DNA from: Helopsaltes ochotensis
Taxonomy: Eukaryota > Chordata > Aves > Passeriformes > Locustellidae
DNA: 64,000 nt
NCBI GenBank assembly: GCA_013400155.1
Contig: VXBM01000193.1
Span: forward strand, 278,873 to 342,872
Reading direction: 5' to 3'
Each line of letters starts with the position of its first letter. Position 1 is the first letter of the stretch. Below the pieces are notes generated by a model. That model saw only the letters and a list, made by a program, of their open reading frames with translations. It had not been told where the DNA came from and made no database searches. Below are positions 12,201-24,280 of the stretch, piece after piece. The translations under genes and the position numbers were made by a program.

Positions 12201-15200
12201 GTTGTGTCACCACTGGCCACAAAACCCAGCTGCTCTGAAGGAAGTGAAGCTGTGGTAACTTCTCCACAGGGATTTTCTCTTTCCTGGAAAACGTCCCTTG
12301 GACTCCATCTGTCTTTGGGTCAGACTTTCCTGGAGTCCCAAAGGCTCTCGGAGGCTTGGAAGGGAGATAACAACAGGAATGAGCCTTTCCCACTTCACAA
12401 GTGACAGAACAGTCCTTTGGTAATGGCTGGGTAATGACAAGGAGAACAGTTCAGATTAGAAGCCCACAAATCCCCTGGACTGACACCACTCAGACCAGCA
12501 GTGATAGATAATGAACATGATTTGAAACAACAGCCCTCATTTTACAAGTTAATGCTTGTCTTCATCTCCTTTAAGTTCTTTCTGGGGAAACTATAAATGC
12601 TCCATCCTTCCCAGAGCCTTCCATGCTGCATGGAGTGTATAATGTGTTGATATTTAAGACTTTTTTTCCAATTTTATACTTGAAAGGCTGAGTCCTCAGC
12701 TCTAATCAGCTAATGCCTGAAGCTTCTGGAGGAGAGGCTGTGCAATGAGCTCTGAGGTGAGATACTTTCTGGAAAGTTTTCTGGGTGTTTGGGTACTGGA
12801 CTACTGGCACTGATTGTCCAGGGAGAGTTTTTAGGATATAGCTTGAGAAATTTTTGTTGGAGTAGTTTTGCTGGAGTTGCCTCTGCCGGGGGCAGCTGCT
12901 AAAGAACCCCTGAGGAGGCCCAACCTCATGATACTTCCCATCATTCACCTTTACTTTCTTATCTTGATGATGGTGGTTTAGTGTTTTCTGCTTCCAATTC
13001 ATGCCAGTTTTTAGAGGAAAGTAGCTAATCCCTAATTTGGGACACCCCCTTGCTTCACACATGGTCCTGCAGCCCTTGGGACCAGGTGGACACATGGATC
13101 ATCCTGCTCTGGAGAAGAACCTGTCCTCTTCCTCCCTGAGAGGGAACAGTGTAAGCTGAGGGGGTGAAGCAAATCACATGCTTCTCTCTATTTAAAAACT
13201 GTACAGGAATTCCCATGCTATTTTATTAACAGATAAAAGCTGGCATTATCTCTTGTCATGGGAAAAGAGGAGGGAGACCGGAACCTGATCTCCTGGGAAA
13301 CACAAAATGAGAACCTGCATCATGTGAGCTGTTAGGTGGATCCAACAGACTAAGTTTATTTCCTTTTCTATGAATTTCAAGGGATAGATAAATAACCCCC
13401 CTAATGAGATCCCTGCTGAAGGGCAGCTGTTTTCAGATCTTTAGGAGTTACTGATTTCAGCCTTAAGTTGTATTGAAGCTTCTCTTGAAGCAGAGATTGC
13501 TGCTTCCCAAGTGCTACAGAAACTTGCCTCAGGCAGGTGCTCTCTCTTCCAGTCCTCAGCAGCTGCCTAGCTTGCTGCAGCACCCTCGCCTGAAGTGTGA
13601 AAGGACCAAATTTGCCTGGCTGCAGAACATCCATCCACAAGAAAGGGAGATTAATATTCACTGAGTGCCATCCATCAACTCAGAAGTTCCCACTTTCAGA
13701 TATGAATTGATTTATTCCTTCCATTGTCCAGGACAGGCGTGGCAGACACCTTGCTCTTTCTAGGCTGCACAGCCCATCCAGGAGGCACTGACAAGTTAAC
13801 AAGGTTTATTTATCACCTTCCCTTATTAGATAAGCTTCAGCCAGTTGGGAAGATGTCCTGGGAATGGAGTGAGGGTGGGAACCCACCACAACCACGTGCC
13901 CTTGACTTGAGACACAGCTGCAGGGATGAGGAAGGCAGAAGCTCCCCATGGACACGCTGGCACAGCAGAGATGTGGAAACTTCTGTATCACCAGCACAAG
14001 CGAAAAGGTTTCCTTTCCTATCCCATTCCTGCCCATATTCAGGTGAAAGAAGAGGACAAACCCCAAATGTCCACAGGAAAATGGACAAGGATGAGATTGC
14101 TATTTAAAAAGGTCAAGAACAAAACCCCAGTAATGACTGCTGTGCACAAGTGTTGGTTGGAATGGGGTTTTTTCTCCGCAAGCACCCGAGGCGTATTCAT
14201 TTGCTGCAAAGCATTTTTTTTTCTGAATGCTCAAGATACTTTGAAATGCTGTCAGGAATGCAGCCAATTCCCACCTCAAGCTCCCCCCTGCCTTGTCCTT
14301 TCCCTGTGGGCTGTCCTTCCAGCGAACAAATGCAAAGGGAGGGGAAGCTGCTCCTGCTGCCTCTGAAGGTCACGGGCACGAGGGGCTTCATGCTGACCCC
14401 TTGGGAGACAGGAGAAGGAAAGAACTGCACCCACACACAGAGTCGTGCCAGAAAAGAAGGGAACTTTTATTTACATTTTTCATTTTATAGAATTCTAAAG
14501 GTGACCATGGATTGGAGGGTGAAGCTGCCACCTCTCCAACACACTGGTCAGACCAACAGCCCATCAACTCTCTCATCCTCCATGAAAATATGAAAACAAA
14601 GCATTGTTGATACTTGAAAGTGTGAGAACTCCATTACAGAAATAAAAACACATCAGAAGGCTGAAAATCAGGGCGACACTGGGACAGTCTCCTGAGTGCC
14701 AGCAGCATCTCCTGATTTCTGCACCTACTGGCAAAACACATATGTCCTTCAGGAAGAAAAATGAGAGCGGACAGAAAAAATTTACTCAGAGACCTGAAAA
14801 CAGTGGATCTTTGCTTTGATGTTCTTTGGGACAGAGTGAGGCTCATATTAGTGTCTCTCTGAGCCTGGACTGATATGGATGGGCTTCAAACCAGCAAAAT
14901 GGAAGAAGCTTTAAACCAGCTTCAGAGCTTGTATGGCCAGCTTGTACATCACTGAGACAGCAGTTCTACTCCTGTTTTGGAGGAGGATGCGCATGGTGAT
15001 GAGAAAACCAAGGGTATCATAAGTCTCTAGCAGCTTTTACAAAGCAAAGCCATTTAAAGCAGCCTGATGGCTGTTTCCCTTTGTACTGGTGGCACATTTG
15101 GCCTTTGGCCCATGCCAGAATCAGAAGGAGTCAGAAATGTCTCTGTCCATCTTTGCCTTCCTACAATAACTGCACTGGATGCCTCTCTCCTCTTAAATCT

Positions 15201-18200
15201 GATTTCCTCTGTGCTATTTCTGGTATAAAAGCAGAGGGTCACTGAAGTTACACTGATTGCAAAACCGGTGTAAAAAGTGAGGAAAACGAGGTCTGTTCTT
15301 CTGTTGGGCAGAGTGTAATTCCGAGTTGGAGCGAGCAGGACGCCACAAACCTGTCAGCGATGGGAAATACCTGGGGAGGATGTGCTCAGGGAGGTGTGAA
15401 ATGCCTCCACTCCGGCGCTCCCTCGGGCTCCAAGGACAAACAAGCAGCACCTGTGTTAGTGCCCTGTGCAGCACGCAGCACCAGGGGCTGCACTTCAGGA
15501 GGACAGTTGTGGAGTGAGCCCGTGCTGCTCTCACATCAGCTGTGGTTTTGTCTCTCTGCCTCCAGGAAGGTTTCAGCACGGCTGTTTTTCCTCCTGCACC
15601 CGGCACCGCCTCAGCCCAAGTAAATCTCAGTCTGCAAGAGGCATAATTTTGGTTGCTGTAAGCCGAGGTTAGATGTTTCACGCTGTAATCAGAACTGGCA
15701 ACTCCAGTGAGCTTCTTTACTACTTAAAAGCAGAATTGATTGTATAGTAGCAAGGCTGAGATCATGAAGGAGCAATTTCTCTTGCACAGACCCATCTGGA
15801 GTAGTTAGATGACCTGCTCTGTGAGCTGTAATTTAAAAACAGTGGGATAGACAGCTAAACATGCCACTAAACCTTAAAAGAATTTCTAGGATTCTCCCCA
15901 AGCCCCCCAGCACACATTAAAAAGCCCCACTGCTCATGGATTTCTGGATGTACAGTTCTGGCACTCAGAGCTTTCCCTGTGCAGTCAGCAGATGTTTTTT
16001 GTTGTTTGCAGTCCACATTCATCTGTCTCTACTCCTTTCTGCTCATCTATAATCAAGTTCTGAAGCTACAAATGCGTTACTCAACAACCAACAGCCTTAT
16101 GTTCATATCATAACCCATTAATCCTGGACATGCTCTGGAGGGAGGGGTTTCTATTTCTAGAACAGTGAAGAGAGGGTTAATGGCTGCTGCACACACAGAT
16201 TTTACACAAAAATCTTGTGTTAAAGCTGGGCAAAATCACATCACTGAAGGTGTTATTGGCAGCAATCAGCTATGGTCGTAAGCAACATATTGACCTGGCA
16301 GACTCTATAGCAATCCATAACATTTGATTATCCATTTCTTGAAATAACCATTAATTGTTCATTAGCCCTTTATGAAGTATTTATATACTCATGTTTTATC
16401 TAAGGCATGACTGTAATGATAATGTATTTGACCTTTAAGTACAATCAATCACAAAAATCAGTAAGAAACAAGTTTTTGGAGGATCCACACCACTTTGGCT
16501 CAAAGACCTGAAGATCTGCACTGAGTCCCACATTCATTTGGATGGGGAACATTTTCTCTGTCTAAACACTGTGTCTTTTTAAGTTGTTCTGTGTTTCCTT
16601 CCCTGACAGAGGAGACACCATAGCACTATCAGAGCAAAACAGACTGAACCCCTCGATTTCAGATCCAGAATCAGGATGGGTTGAAGCACTCCCTTCCTCC
16701 GGGATGGGCAACCAGGAGAATTCCAGAGAGCTGGGATGAAGTCAAAGAATCCCCACCTTTCCTGGCACTGAAGGCTGCTCTGATCCAGAAAAACACTTGA
16801 GGATGTGTCCAAAGTGAAGAGCTGGATGGAGCTACAGCGTTTATCTGGGACAGGGGAGGCACACGACTCTGTGAGGGGAGAATTGTGGTTTGAAGGGCAT
16901 CTAAGTGCACAGAGATCCTGAGGATATTTCAATGTCCACACATGGAGTGAGGGGCTTAGATACCAGTGTAGTACACTCCTTTTCACGTCAAGAGGTCAGA
17001 GGAACCTTGGAAATTTCAGCAGGACATTCAATTGTGAGGCACATTTGTTGAAAGCTCTTTTATCTTTGACTGCAGAAACTTTCTCTCCGGGTCTTTGGAC
17101 GAATAACAGCAAAGCTAGATAATAATGCTTTTGAAGATACTTTATACAGCTTCCAAGCTGGGCACTGCACTCTTTCTGATGCGTTTACACTCCTCCTTCA
17201 TCTGCATGTCCTACCTCATCAGGCAGCAATGTGTCACAAGATTACACATTGTGAATTAAGCCTCATAACAAGCTGTTCTGAGCCGCAAAAGTACAAGAAA
17301 TATATTCTGGCAAATCGTATGAGAAGCAGAGGAGAACAGCAGATGTTTCCAACAGGCAAACATTTCCAGTTTGGCCATGAGTCTGTACTCTGGACCAGCC
17401 TCTAGATAACATCCTCCAGCATTGTGCCAAGGGGAACACAATGGCTTTTTTGATCTCACTGCTGTCCTGGTATTTGAAAACTCTGGAAAAGCTGACTCAG
17501 ATTCCTTCCAACCTCATCTTCATCCAAAGACACCCAAGAATTTCTTTATTCTCTGTCTCTGGCTCTCCATGGCTATAATCCAACGCCTGCATTTGAGCCA
17601 CTGGAGGCAAAGATCCAAAACATTCAGGAGAGGAGTGGAGTAGTGAGAAGGCGAAAGGCAATCTGCCGTGACATGAGGTGGGTAATTCCCTCCCCACGCC
17701 TGAGCAAGCACACAGACACTGTGGCAGGGAGCCTGACAGATGGTTAGAGCAGAGCAGGGGGCTTCTCTTCACCCAGATATGGCTGCCTCCAACTTCATCT
17801 GGAAACAAAGATGTAATGTAGTTATCCCCTCTCTGCTCCTTCACTTCATGGGGCCCAAGGAGAGTGGATGGAGGTTCCCATGGGGTGCCCTGATACCAGG
17901 CAGGGTGCTCCTGGCTCTGTCTCTATATCCAAAAATGCCAGCCCATGTGTCCATCCTGAGTGAGTTGCTGCTTCCAGCCCACCATCCCTTTTGGTGCTGG
18001 CACCACGAGCCCAGTGCTCAGGGCCAAGGACGGCTCAGGTGCCAAGGACACAGCTGCTGTGCCTGGGCAAGGCACCACTGCGTGTCTGCAGCCTGGCCTG
18101 GGCAGTAACAGAGCTTATGTCCCCTTCAGGGATGCCTTTGCTGTCCTTGGATGCTGTCCTGCCAGGGGATGCCACAGCTCCTTTGTCCAAGGGGAGGAGA

Positions 18201-21200
18201 GCACCCACCACCAGCCCAGCCACGAGCAGGGAGGCAGCACTGGGGATGGATGGGGGAGAGGGCTGAATTTGTCCCATTTTCTTCGTAAATCTACACGTGT
18301 GCAGGCTCAGGCAGCCCCCTGGGGCAGATGCAGACAGCCCTGCAGCACTGCTCTGAGCCATGCTCCGCAGGCAGAAAATACTTTGAATGCTTTTCTTTTG
18401 CTCATTTGCTCTTTTGTTTCATGAAGCCATCAGAGCAGGCAGCCGACCTCTGATGGCGCCTTTCAAATGATTTCCCTCGCCACTTTCACAAACATGAGTT
18501 TATCCCTCCTAGAGAGGTGAAACGGGGATAAGTTTAATATAAAAAGAGAGAGGCGAGGTAATCAAACACCTGCTCCCACTAAAACAAAGCCTTTTCCTCT
18601 TCACAGGCTGTTGAGCACTGATGAGGGAAGGTGAAGGCGCACAACAGCCCTAACCCAGCACAAGGTCCAGCCTTCAGAGTGGGCAAATCTGGGCTGTAAA
18701 AGCAGAAACCTGAACCACACTCTATGCTCTTGTCTCAGCTGCTCTGCCCAGGTCAGAGAAGGTTTTGCAAATATTTCCAGTTGAAAATTGCAGGTGCTTT
18801 CCCTGCTGCCTCTTCCCATTGTCAGAAGGGAAAGCACAAATGTTAAGTGGATAAACTTAAGAAAAATTGCCTTTGTTATTCTTGCTGGAGAGCTCCTGGG
18901 GATGATGTACCCAGGCATTGAGCCTCCAAATGTCTCACTGGCTCTGGCCAGACATATTGCCACCCTTCTCCTCCCCTCCCTTTCTCTCTTGCTACCCACA
19001 TAACACATATCCATAACTCCCCAACTCTGCCCCAGTTGCAGCTGGGAGAGTCCAGCTTCCAGACAAATCCATGGGATGGACATTTCTCACTTCCCTGAAG
19101 GACTTGTCTCACACAGGTTTTCAGACCTTCACAAGCAGCTAAACTGTGGCTTCAGGTGATTTGGATTTTCTTGGAGAACAATGTTCTCCAGCTTGTGTCT
19201 TTTCCCCCTCACTGAGGGGAAAAAAGGACAGGGCCAGAGGAAAAAAAATCCACCATCAAAAACCAGGGGGATTTCTATACCCCAACTTTGCCAACTTTCA
19301 TGTAGCAATGGACATTATAGAAGCAGCTAAATAGCCTGGCTGACCCTAATACTCCATCAGGTGCCCTTTGCCTGCCTGGTGAAAGGTAGCAAAGCCCTCA
19401 CAAGTGTCAGAATATCCTCAGTCAGATTTCTGGTTGCCCACAAATCTGAGATGGTTTCTCATCGCCTCTAACAGTTGATGTGCAGTAATGGGAGGGAGCT
19501 GCAGATGATGCCCATCAGCAGGCAATCAGGCCTCTCAGATTTCTCTTCCAGCACAATTCTCCATGCAGGATGGTAATTTTCTCTGGCGAGGGCCACGAGT
19601 CCCCTGGTCCTTTGGCTATTGCCTTCATCAAGTATGCAGCTTGAAAGAACAACTTTCTGCACACCAGGAAACTGTTGGGACCCAGTGTCAGGGAAATAAA
19701 CATATCTGTATCATGTGGAGTCAGTGGCATCGGCCCTACAGAGCTCTTTCCTAGAACAGCTGCCTCAAAAAGCCCATCTGATGCTGACTGCTCTGCGAGG
19801 CTCAGGATGCAGGGGCAGATATTTCAGACAAGCAGCCCAAAGAAAATGTGCACGGGTCTCTGCAGGCTGCACTAATGCTGGAGTTGTAACCAGAAGGAAA
19901 CAGGCTGCCAGAGCCTAGCAGGGCCCAGGGATGTTGCACACAGAGCTGTTTTATGCACTCACCTGCACGGAGAGCGCTGCGCACCGCCCACCGCACCGCT
20001 CTCCTTCCAGCTCCTATTTCATTACAGGGTTGCCATTTCCCGGGGTGTAAAAATAGGATGTGCTGGCACAGCTTACCTGGTGCTAAGAGCACCGTGGAGA
20101 GGCACAGCAATAGCTGCAAGGGAAACGAGGAAACACGAGAGTTCTCCTGAGCAAAGGGCAATATCCAGCAAATGCTGAACTGACAACCTCTGCTGCTAAA
20201 ACCAAAGTGCCCTGGCAAAAGCCGTGACCGCCCACGGCAACCAGCAGCCCTGAAGAGGATGGCACATCTCAAATGCACTCAGCAAATAAAGCCTCAGCTG
20301 CATGTTGCACTGCAGACAGGATAATCCTGCTGTTTCACTCCTCTGAGGAAAGTCAGGTTAGGATTTGGAAGGCAGATTTCTGTGGGTTTCCACCTTGTTG
20401 ATTCAAAGGGAAATGGCAGCCCACTGGTGCAGGGATCACTCCTCCCTGGAGGCCAGGATGGTTCGGGTGACAGAGGGGGAGGTCTGCAGGGCTGGGTTCT
20501 GAATGCCCTGTGGGTTTGCTCTGCTGCAGAGTGGGGCAGGATCCAGTGCTGCCCAGGACACCCAGCTTTCACCAGCAGGTCCCACACAAGGTGTGCTCCT
20601 GGTGGCCTTTTGTTTGACCTTGGGGCTGGTCTAACCAACCTCATGGTGTTCAGTGAGCAGAGACCTTCTATTCTCTCTGGGTGCCCTGATGGAATAAAAC
20701 TGTGTGTGGCTGGAGGAAAAGGAAATGAGGAGAAAATTGATTGGAAGTGATTTTGGAGACTCATTTGCCAGTATTTAATATGTTTTGGATAACTGACAGC
20801 TGGCCTTCCATTGGTAGAATTTTGCCTCAATTCCTTTTATTTCCTCAGGTGATATTTAACTCTGCTTTTTAAACCAAATAGAGTCAGACCCAGACTATCA
20901 CAGTGCAGACTGATTGACTGCTTTCAGACAGCTCCCCAAGCCTCCTAAATATGTTAAGCCCCCCTCTTCCTGGTGAAGAGGGAAAGAGTTCTGCCAGGAA
21001 GTGAAAACAGGAACATTCATAAAAGCTGCTCAGTATTTCTGGGCTGAAATTATCCACAGCCATGTTTTACTATTCTGTTTTTAATTTCTTGTAGTGGGTA
21101 CAGAAGTCACTTTTTCAGCTGCATAGATAGCTTTAGTTGCTATCTAACAGGTAACAGGGTTTTTTTTCAATACTATTTTGTCAATAATAAACATCAACTT

Positions 21201-22978
21201 TGTAACGAAAAGGATCACATTTCTCCTACCCTGGCCTGTTTTGCATGTAAAGCTGAATCTCATGCACAAATAATAAGGAAGAAAAGGAAAGAGTTTAGTT
21301 AAGATGTTTAGGCTAAGGGAATAACGAAGTGAAGAGGGAATTTTTTTGGCTGGAAAGAGATATATGTGTAATATATAAAAATTCCCAAAACTAGTAAGTA
21401 GGAGATCATTTTCCTCCCTTTTCCTTCCAGGGTATTCAAATCACTGCAACTGGATAGGAAAGGGAACTTTGAGTTCCCTAAGTAAGCAGCAAACCCCAAA
21501 ATATCTGAGCCTGCTGGACCTGCTCTAAATGGGATGAACTCATAAATGAGAGATCCAGACATGAGGCACTTTGCTATCAGCCTGGGGAATTCAGTCAGAC
21601 ACAGTCCAGCAAGCTCATCCGTAGTTGCTCTGCACTCCCCAGTACTGTTCTCATTTCTCATCCAAAACACAGGAGATTGAGGCAGTAACAAAATCTCAGC
21701 ATCACAAAAGCAAGTTGCCAGGGCTGGTACATGGTCAGTGATTCTCTGGTATATAGATACTTACTGCTATATAGGCTTTTTTCTACTGCCAAAAGTCCTC
21801 AGTAGCTGCACATGCTGGATTTATCCGACTTTATGAGATATGACACCACAGAAATTGGTCTGAGACCGCCAGACTATTTACTACCACTCTACCAGAATAA
21901 TTCATATGCTTATTCCCCATCCTGAATAGACCCCAAACTAAACCTCCCAGTGAAGTTGCACTGATTTAAAGCTAACCATAAATCTATTGACCCTAGGTAA
22001 ACCATGTCTGTGCTTTTTTCTTTCTTTTTTTAATATCTGTTTGGTGCTGAGAAAAAAAAAGCAATTTTCCAACCATTTGCCTCAAGCAAATCTCCCGATC
22101 CTTTGCACTATGCTGTCCACTCTTTTTCCTGTTCCTCATTCGTTTTTATCTCCCAGAATTTTCTGCAGTCTCTCCTGTCCTTCCTGAAATTTTCTCCCTC
22201 CCAGCCTCTCGCATAGAGAAAGCCAAGGATGGAAACCTGCTGGGTTTACTTCTCCCCCTCCAAGCAGGGAGAGCAAACAAAATAAGTCCCGATGTGTGCT
22301 GTATATCAAAGCCTCTCACCACTGCCCTTGATCCAGAGCTCTGCAGAGGAGGCAACCTGCACTGCTAGCAGATAACTGATGGTTTTATTATTGGGCTGCT
22401 GTTTTCCGCTTTAGGGTTAATTTTGGGGAGGAGGGAGAGAATTTTTCCCTAGCCTGATGATGGTTAGATTTTGGAAAGCTTCCCTACTTGGGACAGCCTG
22501 AGTCATTTTAAAGCTTATTGTCAGCTACCACTTTTTTCCCATTTAGATTTTATGGAGTTCATTTCCATGAATATGAGCCTGTGTCAGCCAGTGCTTGTCT
22601 GTCCCTTCCTCCCTTCCAGACTCTTAGCCACTATATTCACTTTGGACAAGAGGAAGGAATAGGTCTTTGGTAAACAGAGTTCACAGAAATCTCTACATTC
22701 ATTTCACTGGGTTTTTTTTTTCTTTTTTTGCAATGGAAAAGAGATGCATTAATGTATTCTGATTAGCCTTGAACAGTAGGAGGAGGAGATAAGATAAGCT
22801 CTAAACATCCTTCAGGAGTAAACAGCAAAGTGTTAAATTGGTTTAACAGCTTTTGGATGTGTTTAAATGAGGCGTCTTTATTTTTTTAAATGACATTTTT
22901 AGAAAAAAATTAGCCCTTTGGTTCTTTAATGACACATTCACTTATGTCACTTAATGTTGCATGCTTCTTCTTTTACAG
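6203..22978. other. Intergenic DNA, no gene recognised
   Basis: This long stretch has no frame with recognisable protein similarity. Composition alternates between AT-rich DNA and G+C-richer patches such as about 17,700-18,360. A short MIR-like string occurs near 10,765-10,800 but is too short to call. Positions 18,440-18,590 are unrepetitive and keep several CpGs, which might be regulatory, but no specific function can be read. Frames of up to 178 codons (20,294-20,830, minus) appear to be chance frames. Confidence 0.55.
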
Positions 22979-23137
22979 CCTTTGCTGCGTGAAGTGCTGG
23001 CATCGTTTTGATCCAAAGGAAAGAACTACTTCCTTAGCTATTCTGATGATTAGCTGATTTTAAAAGTGCAAATTTTCTTCATGAAACTCTCAGCTGGATA
23101 TGGCATCAACAGCAGTCTTGTGTGCAGCTCCTCCAGG
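22979..23137 (+). other. Splice-bounded segment, possible non-coding exon
   Basis: A pyrimidine-rich tract ending in TTCTTCTTTTACAG immediately precedes position 22,979, and a consensus-like donor (CCAGG|GTGAGT) follows 23,137. The 159-nt interval has stop codons in all three plus-strand frames, so an internal coding exon is excluded. It could be an untranslated or lncRNA exon, or a chance pair of splice-like motifs. No transcript evidence is available here. Confidence 0.15.
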
Positions 23138-24118
23138 GTGAGTGATAATAATGAATTCGGGTGGGCCAGACCAAAGTAGTTTTTCTCAAACTATAGCATT
23201 TCTGTATGGAAAATGGGTCCGATGAAAATACTTCATCCCTCCTTCCGCGTGTTTTCTCCTCAGCTTTGAGCATTCTCTGTAGACGGCAGATAAAAGGATT
23301 TTGTCCCTTTTGTCAACATCACGCAGTTATCGGGCTCCACTCTGCCGGGATGTCCCTGCACACCTGGGCCAGGCCAGCAGTCCTGCACTGCTGGCAAACG
23401 TGGGGGATGTTTGCAAGGTCAGAAGAGCAGGAGGGAGGCAGGACTTGTTCATTGTGCCTCTCGCCTTGGGAGGGTCCTGGGAGAGCGGCTGGGAAGAGGG
23501 TGGTGGGTGGCGGCTCTGGCACCGACTCTGCTCGTGGCACGGCTGTGATCCCAGGAACACACACTCTGGCTCCTGCAGTGTGCAATAAACCAAAGGAAAC
23601 CCCAAACCCCACGGTCTAATTAGGTTAGAAATGTTGTCCCCTGTGTGAGGGAGAATTTGTTGCGTGCTGAGATCTGCCAAGGTTACAAAATCCAGATACC
23701 ACACAAGGAACAAATTTCTTCTCCATCATACTTTTGACAAGAAAGTATCAGTTTGTATTTTTTAAGGAATACTGAGGGTACGAGAAAGTAATCCCTTTTT
23801 TATTTTTTATTTATTTTGGGGTTAGAGATTTATAAAAAAGCTATTGGATAAATTGGATGAATAACTGTATAATCTCTATTTTTCCCTGTCTTTTAAAAAA
23901 TGTCAATAAGGAGATGGGAGCTTTTCCCATGCTTTAGGAGATTATTTCACAGAGACTTTGTACTGTTTCTTAGCTCAGACTTTCCCTTCTGTCATTTTTA
24001 TCGTGCTCTCCTTAGCATCACATTTTTGTACACACAAAGTAATTCTTTTCTGTCTGCCTGAACACAGTAACCGTAACACAAGTCATTACTCAGTGAAGGT
24101 ATATATATTTAGTTCATC
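23138..24118. other. Intergenic DNA, no gene recognised
   Basis: Overlapping frames on both strands at 23,206-23,713 contain no domain I recognise. A T-rich patch lies at about 23,790-23,820. Nothing else could be assigned. Confidence 0.5.
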
Positions 24119-24280
24119 ATCTTTTCTCATAAATCAGTCTTTTCAACCCCAAAATCATTTTAGCTGCTCTTTGAATCATCTGCAATTTGGTTTTTTCCCA
24201 GTAATGAGGTGTCCCAGAACTGAATGCTGTATTCAAGGCAGGCTGCCACCAAAGGAACCGGAACCTGGATGATTTCCATT
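24119..24280 (-). mobile_element. CR1 LINE fragment, C-terminal reverse transcriptase region
   Basis: Read on the minus strand, one frame gives VPLVAACLEYSIQFWD. This matches the well-known CR1 ORF2 block of the form VPLYSALVRPHLEYCVQFWD. After a single extra base at about 24,210 the frame shifts and continues as PHYWEKTKLQMIQRAAKMIL followed by GLKRLIYEKR. This corresponds to the CR1 block with PHYKKDIE, VQRRATK, GLEH and YEER, then meets stop codons. It is a short, frameshifted, inactive relic truncated at both ends. The frame that covers its first half runs on into unrelated sequence and is not a gene. Confidence 0.85.

Noticed and set aside
20294..20830. Longest minus-strand frame, 178 codons
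   Set aside because: No domain, signal or family resemblance; it overlaps a plus-strand frame of 122 codons, and no splice or promoter context is seen. Chance frame in G+C-richer DNA.
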